Source of the DNA: Peteryoungia ipomoeae
GTDB lineage: Bacteria > Pseudomonadota > Alphaproteobacteria > Rhizobiales > Rhizobiaceae
Direction: 5' to 3'
Assembly: GCF_004912165.1 (NCBI RefSeq)
Contig: NZ_STGV01000003.1
Coordinates: 248,001-312,000, forward strand
Length of the DNA stretch: 64,000 nt
Shown: positions 59,632 through 64,000 of the stretch, one piece after another
Layout: every line of letters begins with the position of its first letter
Position numbering within the stretch: position 1 is the stretch's first letter
Position numbers and translations under genes: made by a program
The notes under the pieces: model-generated
Database searches by the model: none
What the model was told of the DNA's origin: nothing
The model's input: only the letters and a program-made list of their open reading frames with translations

Positions 59632-60750
59632 ATGACGCTTGATCGAAGCCTTGCTCTGGCCACCGCCGCCTGCCTGGCCCTTGTGCTTGCTGTTGCCGCG
59701 ACCGTGGTGATTTTGGGCAGCCGCCAACAGCTGGCCGAGGGCAAGCGGCAGGAGATGCAGGCAACCGCGCTTCTGCTCACCTCCTCCATGGGGCAGGCCG
59801 CGAGCCTTTCGGCCACCCAGGCTGTGCAGATTGGCCGCGATGCCCAGGTGATTGCCTATCTCAAGGCGCAGGACCGGGCAGCGCTTGCCGCCTACCTGAA
59901 GCCCAGCTACGAGGCGCTGGCGAGCGAAGCGGGCGTCAACATGCTTCACTTCCATACCCCCGACATCAAGAGCTATCTGCGCGTTCAGGACCCGGAGAAT
60001 TTTGGCCAGGATCTGTCCGGCTTCCGTCCGATGATCCTTGCGGCCAATCGCAGCCGCAAGCTGCAGAAGGGGCTGGAGGTGGGCATTGCGGGTCTCAGCC
60101 TGCGAGCGGTCGCACCCGTTCTGGACGGCCAAACGCTGATTGCCACATTTGAAGTGGGCATCGAACTGAAGACGCTGATGGATCTGGCGAAATCGGCATC
60201 CGGCGCCGATTTCGCCCTGTTTCTCAGCCCAGCCATGTCCGGCTATGTGCCAAAGGACAAGGCCGTCTCGAAAGACAGTAGCGCGCTTCTGATCGAGTCC
60301 TCGACGGACACCGCCCTGTTTGAAAAGCTTCTTGCGGCCGGCGAGATCGGCTTGCAGCGCGAACCTGTCGAGGGAGAGTTCAGCCTGGACAGTCAGCGGT
60401 TTGCCACCTTGTCGCAACCGTTGCTGGACTATTCCGGCCGGATGATCGGCACCATCGTGATCGCCCGAGACATCACCACGCTCGGCAGTCAGTTCAATCG
60501 GTCTCTGGTCACAGCCCTGACGATTTGCGTTGTCGGTTTCCTGCTGTGCTACGGGATCGTCCTGGTCGCCATCCGCGCCATCATCCTGCGACCGCTCGGC
60601 GAGCTTGCCCGCCATGGGCAGGTTCTGGCCGAAAATCCGCATTCGACACTCGAACCGGAAGTCGGCAACGCGAACGAGATTGTCGCTCTTCGCCAGGCGA
60701 TGCACCGTCTCGCGGCACTGTTGCCCGGCGCCTCAGGGAGGCCGTCGTGA
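59632..60750 (+). CDS. Double-Cache membrane sensor without output domain
   Basis: A 372-residue protein. One helix at the N terminus (about 7-28) and a second near 296-317 enclose a periplasmic dCache_3-like domain, with FHTPDIKSYLRVQDPENFGQ, SGFRPMILAANRSRKLQKGL and EVGIAGLSLRAVAPVLDG as landmarks. After the second helix only a HAMP-like stretch of about 50 residues remains (ILRPLGELARHGQVLAE... to RQAMHRLAALL). There is no kinase, GGDEF or chemoreceptor module. Its stop overlaps by one base with the start of the ligand-gated channel gene, so the two are made together. It probably binds a small ligand and acts with the channel. Confidence 0.82.
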   Translation: MTLDRSLALATAACLALVLAVAATVVILGSRQQLAEGKRQEMQATALLLTSSMGQAASLSATQAVQIGRDAQVIAYLKAQDRAALAAYLKPSYEALASEAGVNMLHFHTPDIKSYLRVQDPENFGQDLSGFRPMILAANRSRKLQKGLEVGIAGLSLRAVAPVLDGQTLIATFEVGIELKTLMDLAKSASGADFALFLSPAMSGYVPKDKAVSKDSSALLIESSTDTALFEKLLAAGEIGLQREPVEGEFSLDSQRFATLSQPLLDYSGRMIGTIVIARDITTLGSQFNRSLVTALTICVVGFLLCYGIVLVAIRAIILRPLGELARHGQVLAENPHSTLEPEVGNANEIVALRQAMHRLAALLPGASGRPS

Positions 60751-61823
60751 TGGCTCTATGCGCGTTGAAGCGCCTGGCCTGTCTCCTGTTCATCACCCTT
60801 TCGCTTTGCAGTCTGCCGCGCGCTGGCGCTGCGGCGACACCGGCCCCTTTGCCCAGCGGCGTTTTTCTGCCGATCCAGGTCCATGTCGCCGTGCGCATTC
60901 TCAATGTGTCGCGTATTGCCGCGACCGAAGGGGAAGCCTCGATGATGGTCGAGCTGACGGAACGATGGAGCAATCCCGCGCTCGCCTTTGATCCGAAGGT
61001 GAGCGGCTTCGGACGCATCGACACGGTCGGCGACGAAGCTGTCCAGACACTGTCCAGCATGTGGACACCCGGAACCGAGATTGAAAACCAGATCACCACG
61101 GCGCGCACGGAAGCAACCTCGGTATCCGTTCGTGCTGATGGCACCGTCACCCGCATTCGCCGAATCGATGCGGACTTTCGCGTCGATATCGACATGACAT
61201 CCTTTCCCTTCGACCATCAGGATCTGACGCTGTCGATGGTGTCGCCACGCCATGCGGCCGACGAAGTGATCTATGTCATGAACGATCTCGACCGGGAAAT
61301 GTCGTCGATTGAAACCGATGTCTCGGCATCAAACTGGACCGGCAAGCGTCTGTCGGTGGTGATGGAGCGTTACCACGGCTGGAATGCGCGGCCCTTCGTC
61401 CGGGTCAAGGCGATGGCAGAGGTCGAACGCGCCTGGCAGTATTACGTGCTGCCGCTCTTCGTACCGTTCCTCGCCGTCACCTCGGTTGCCGTTTTCATCC
61501 TTTGGGCGCGGGTCAGCCTGATCGGTGACAAGGCGCCGATCACCTATTCCGCGCTTTTGGCGCTAGCGGCCCTCAGCTTCACCTATGAATCGAGCTTTCC
61601 GGGCTCTATCTCGATGAATTCGCCGATCGCCGTCATGGTGTCGCTCGGATATTTCTACCTGATCGCCGTGCTGCTCACCGATATCGTGCTGATCTATGCC
61701 GATTATCCGGGCAAGCAGCGATATCCGCATCTGGAGCCCGAAATCCGGGCGTATATACGCCTCGCAATCCCCGCCATCTTCCTGCTGATATGCCTCTCGG
61801 TTGCATTCAATGCACTGACTTAA
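60750..61823 (+). CDS. Pentameric ligand-gated ion channel (bacterial Pro-loop receptor)
   Basis: A 357-residue member of the Cys-loop/Pro-loop receptor superfamily (GLIC/ELIC relatives). A signal peptide (about 1-28) precedes an all-beta extracellular domain. Its Pro-loop motif FPFDHQDL is at 152-159, without the flanking cysteines of animal receptors. Four membrane helices follow: M1 231-252 (YYVLPLFVPFLAVTSVAV), pore-lining M2 about 261-280 (KAPITYSALLALAALSFTYE), M3 293-317 and M4 335-355. The M1-M2 loop has an acidic residue (GDK), compatible with cation selectivity. GGGAGG lies before the ATG; a GTG three bases earlier is an alternative start. It is the second gene of a two-gene operon with the Cache protein. 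Confidence 0.9.
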   Translation: MALCALKRLACLLFITLSLCSLPRAGAAATPAPLPSGVFLPIQVHVAVRILNVSRIAATEGEASMMVELTERWSNPALAFDPKVSGFGRIDTVGDEAVQTLSSMWTPGTEIENQITTARTEATSVSVRADGTVTRIRRIDADFRVDIDMTSFPFDHQDLTLSMVSPRHAADEVIYVMNDLDREMSSIETDVSASNWTGKRLSVVMERYHGWNARPFVRVKAMAEVERAWQYYVLPLFVPFLAVTSVAVFILWARVSLIGDKAPITYSALLALAALSFTYESSFPGSISMNSPIAVMVSLGYFYLIAVLLTDIVLIYADYPGKQRYPHLEPEIRAYIRLAIPAIFLLICLSVAFNALT

Positions 61824-61829
61824 CGCAAT

Positions 61830-61847
61830 CCGTCACAAGACTGTAAT
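61830..61847 (+). promoter_or_regulatory. Pho-box-like direct repeat before the PhoX-type gene
   Basis: CCGTCAC-AAGA-CTGTAAT has the 7-4-7 direct-repeat form of PhoB sites (CTGTCAT-N4-CTGTCAT), with one mismatch from CTGTCAC or CTGTCAT in each half. It lies 50 bases before the phosphatase ATG. Phosphate-starvation control is the inference. Confidence 0.55.
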
Positions 61848-61897
61848 GGGCCGCGACTACCTCACCTCCTGGAATTCTTCAAACCAAGGAGTGATCG

Positions 61898-63811
61898 ATG
61901 ACCGACACGAACAAGAACCACCTTTCGTGGGACGAGTGGGACGAACTGCAGAACCCGCCCCCGGCCGTCACTGATTTCGACCTGGTGGTCGAACGCGCCG
62001 TTTCGCGCCGCGGTTTCCTCGGGATCCTCGCCATGGGCTCGGCAGCCGTTGCCATGGGCTCTGTCGGCAATCTGATGTCCTCGACCTCGGCTGTCGCCCA
62101 GGACGCCGCAGCCACGCGTTTCCCGTTCAAGCCGATCGCCGCCCAGACGGACGCCACGATCCACGTTCCCGAAGGCTACAACTGGAAGCCGCTTGCCAAA
62201 TGGGGCCAGCCGCTGTTTTCCAACGTTGCCGATATCGACCCGGTGAAGGGCGTTTCGCTTGAAGCCTCCGACAAGGTGTTTGGTGAAAACACCGACGGCA
62301 TGGAAAGCTTCCAGATCGGCAACCATCAGGTGATCGCCGTCAACCACGAATACGTCAACAACGAGACCAACCTGCCGCACGCGCCGGAAGGCATGCCTCA
62401 GTCGCTCGATGACGTGAAGATCCTGCAGAACATGCAGGGCGTCACCGTCATGGAAGTGGCGGAAGGTGAAAACGGCTGGGAGATCGTGCTCGACAGCCCG
62501 TTCAACCGTCGTATTCACCACAACACGCCGATGAAGCTTTCCGGTCCTGCCGCCGGCTCCGAACTCGTCAAGACTTCTGCCGATCCTGCTGGTATAGACT
62601 GTCTCGGGACGTTCAACAATTGCGGCGCCGGCCGCACGCCGTGGGGCACCTACCTCACCTGCGAGGAAAACTTCAACGGCTATTTCGGCTCCACCAATGC
62701 CGAGTTCAAGATGCCTGACGACTACAAGCGTTACGGCATCGCGGCCGAGACCCGCTATGGCTATGAGAAGTTCGACGAGCGCTTCGACGTGTCGAAGAAC
62801 CCGAACGAGCCACGCCGCGCCGGCTACGTCGTCGAGATCGATCCATCGGATGCTTCCTCGACGCCGATCAAGCGCACGGCACTTGGCCGCATCAAGCATG
62901 AAAATGCGGCTGTCGTGATTGCCCGTGACGGTCGCGTGGTCGTCTATATGGGCGACGACGAGCGTGGCGAGTTCCTCTACAAGTTTGTCTCGAACGGCAT
63001 CTACGTTCCGGGTGGCGACACCTCGAAGCTGCTCGACGAGGGCACGCTTTACGTCGCCAAGTTCTCCGACGACAGCACCGGCGAATGGCTGGCACTGACC
63101 GAAGAGACGACGGGCATGAAGATGGACGAGATCTGCGTCTTCACCCGCCAGGCCGCATCCAAGGTCGGCGCGACCACGATGGACCGTCCGGAATGGGTCG
63201 CGGTCAACCCGGTTGCGATCGAAGCCTATTGCGCGCTCACCAACAATTCGCACCGCGCCGTTCTGAAGGATGGCAAGATGCGCACCAATGCCGGCGGCGA
63301 CGTGATGGAACTCAATGCCGCCAATCCGCGCGAAGGCAACGAGTTTGGCCAGATCGTGCGCTGGTATCCCGAGAATGACGACCATGCCGACGGCAAGTTC
63401 AAGTGGGACCTGTTCGTCATGGCCGGCAACCCGGATGTGCACAAGGACGGTCCCTATGCGGGTTCGTCGAACATCAATTCCGGCAACATGTTCAACTCGC
63501 CTGACGGCATGATGTTCGATTCCACCGGTCTCCTCTGGATCCAGACCGATGGCGAGGATTCCAACGAAGGCGACTTCGTCGGCCAGGGCAACAACCAGAT
63601 GCTGGCAGGCGATCCGGCAACGGGCCGCATCGAGCGCTTCCTGACCGGCCCGAAGGGCGGCGAAGTGACCGGCATGACCTGGGCTTCCGACAAGCGCACC
63701 ATGTTTGTCGGCATCCAGCATCCTTCTGCGCCGTTCCCGGATGGCGAAGGCGCGCTGCCGCGATCGACGATCGTTGCGGTCAAGCGCGACGACAAGGCCC
63801 TGGTCGGCTGA
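61898..63811 (+). CDS. PhoX-family (DUF839) alkaline phosphatase-like protein
   Basis: A 637-residue exported protein. The twin-arginine signal SRRGFLGILAMGSAAVAMGS is near residues 36-55, so it should leave the cell folded, with metals bound. Landmarks of the PhoX family are NHQVIAVNHEYVNNET, the Cys/Trp region GRTPWGTYLTCEENFNGYFG, the GRIKHENAAV segment and DRPEWVAVNP. PhoX enzymes hydrolyse organic phosphates with Ca2+ and Fe3+. A Pho-box-like repeat precedes it and a strong terminator follows. Confidence 0.92.
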   Translation: MTDTNKNHLSWDEWDELQNPPPAVTDFDLVVERAVSRRGFLGILAMGSAAVAMGSVGNLMSSTSAVAQDAAATRFPFKPIAAQTDATIHVPEGYNWKPLAKWGQPLFSNVADIDPVKGVSLEASDKVFGENTDGMESFQIGNHQVIAVNHEYVNNETNLPHAPEGMPQSLDDVKILQNMQGVTVMEVAEGENGWEIVLDSPFNRRIHHNTPMKLSGPAAGSELVKTSADPAGIDCLGTFNNCGAGRTPWGTYLTCEENFNGYFGSTNAEFKMPDDYKRYGIAAETRYGYEKFDERFDVSKNPNEPRRAGYVVEIDPSDASSTPIKRTALGRIKHENAAVVIARDGRVVVYMGDDERGEFLYKFVSNGIYVPGGDTSKLLDEGTLYVAKFSDDSTGEWLALTEETTGMKMDEICVFTRQAASKVGATTMDRPEWVAVNPVAIEAYCALTNNSHRAVLKDGKMRTNAGGDVMELNAANPREGNEFGQIVRWYPENDDHADGKFKWDLFVMAGNPDVHKDGPYAGSSNINSGNMFNSPDGMMFDSTGLLWIQTDGEDSNEGDFVGQGNNQMLAGDPATGRIERFLTGPKGGEVTGMTWASDKRTMFVGIQHPSAPFPDGEGALPRSTIVAVKRDDKALVG

Positions 63812-63818
63812 TCATCTC

Positions 63819-63890
63819 GGGGCGGCAACGCCGCCCCTATACGCCATGCAGAAAGGCCGCCGACGGGTTTCGTCGGCGGCCTTTCTGGTT
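63819..63890 (+). terminator. Double hairpin terminator after the PhoX-type gene
   Basis: The first stem is GGGGCGG/CCGCCCC (63819-63837). The second is a perfect 16-pair stem, AGAAAGGCCGCCGACG at 63850-63865 with its complement at 63871-63886, followed by GGTTTTC. It may serve the convergent gene too. Confidence 0.85.
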
Positions 63891-63908
63891 TTCGTATCTG
63901 CGCGGCGC

Positions 63909-64000
63909 TCAGGCTGCCATGCGCGATGCGTTGAGCGGAATTTCCACGTCGATCTCCAGGATCGTCATGTGCTCGTCGCGATCCATCTTCACGTTGACGC
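63909..64000 (-). CDS. C-terminal fragment of an unknown gene (window edge)
   Basis: The last 29 codons of a minus-strand gene are visible (ending VEIPLNASRMAA, stop TGA at 63911-63909). They read through without a stop to the end of the window and show the codon use of the surrounding genes. The family cannot be identified from this part. Confidence 0.5.
   Translation of the reverse strand, partial: VNVKMDRDEHMTILEIDVEIPLNASRMAA

Noticed and set aside
61862-63721. A 619-residue open frame antisense to the PhoX-type gene
   Set aside because: Same artefact: no domain, no ribosome-binding site, and a well-supported gene on the plus strand.

Overview
The window is a stretch of a high-GC alphaproteobacterial chromosome. 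Protein sequence and gene order both point to the Rhizobiaceae (Rhizobium/Agrobacterium/Ciceribacter-like). Markers are the aa3 oxidase operon ctaCDB-coxF-ctaGE, DUF983-SURF1-ispH-thrB, tldD next to an ialB-type gene, the fabI-aroC-ribB block, bioMNY, the xseB/dxs/tlyA set, and a rhizobial palindromic intergenic element. I recognised no rRNA, tRNA, CRISPR array, insertion sequence or prophage.

Layout. 1-5 kb: thrB (cut by the window edge), a PAS-GGDEF-EAL gene, ispH, DUF1304, SURF1 and DUF983. 5-10.4 kb: the complete cytochrome c oxidase operon on the minus strand, with an FNR/FixK-like box before ctaC. 10.6-16.8 kb: an IalB-family protein, TldD, a VOC protein, a D-Ala-D-Ala carboxypeptidase with SPOR domain, a polysaccharide deacetylase and PdxH. 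16.9-26.5 kb: a small lipoprotein, a DnaJ-family protein, FabI, a histidine phosphatase, a DUF1344 protein, a large PAS-PAS-GGDEF-EAL protein, AroC and RibBA. 26.5-31.4 kb: a RES/Xre toxin-antitoxin operon with a clear promoter/operator, a GNAT acetyltransferase, a YcaQ/AlkX-type glycosylase and the biotin importer BioMNY. 31.5-42 kb: a soluble PAS chemoreceptor, a thioesterase, a histone-deacetylase-like amidohydrolase, XseB, a TAXI-type TRAP transporter with DUF1850, a pirin and Dxs. 41.9-54 kb: an antitoxin/toxin pair facing tail to tail, an MFS transporter, superoxide dismutase, two chemoreceptors (one with a CxxCH haem motif), a DUF4424 protein, a candidate cuckoo/alpha-r14-type small RNA, TlyA and a TrmA/RlmD-type RNA methyltransferase. 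54-64 kb: an amino-acid-type dCache chemoreceptor, a crotonase and an acyl-CoA dehydrogenase separated by a RIME-like element, then a two-gene operon and a PhoX-type phosphatase behind a Pho-box-like sequence.

The most interesting locus is 59632-61823. A membrane-anchored double-Cache sensor with no output domain overlaps by one base with a bacterial pentameric ligand-gated ion channel (Pro-loop receptor). It reads as a sensor-plus-channel module rather than a kinase or chemotaxis circuit. Other points worth follow-up are the convergent toxin-antitoxin pair whose stop codons share one CTAG, the small RNA with CCUCCUCCC loops, the haem-type chemoreceptor, a RibBA whose RibA half has lost its zinc cysteines, and regulatory sites before ctaC, phoX and the acyl-CoA dehydrogenase gene.

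Together the genes cover respiration, isoprenoid, biotin, riboflavin, aromatic and fatty-acid metabolism. They also include many sensors: four chemoreceptors, two c-di-GMP enzymes and one channel with a Cache partner. The backbone blocks look interrupted by accessory signalling and transport genes.
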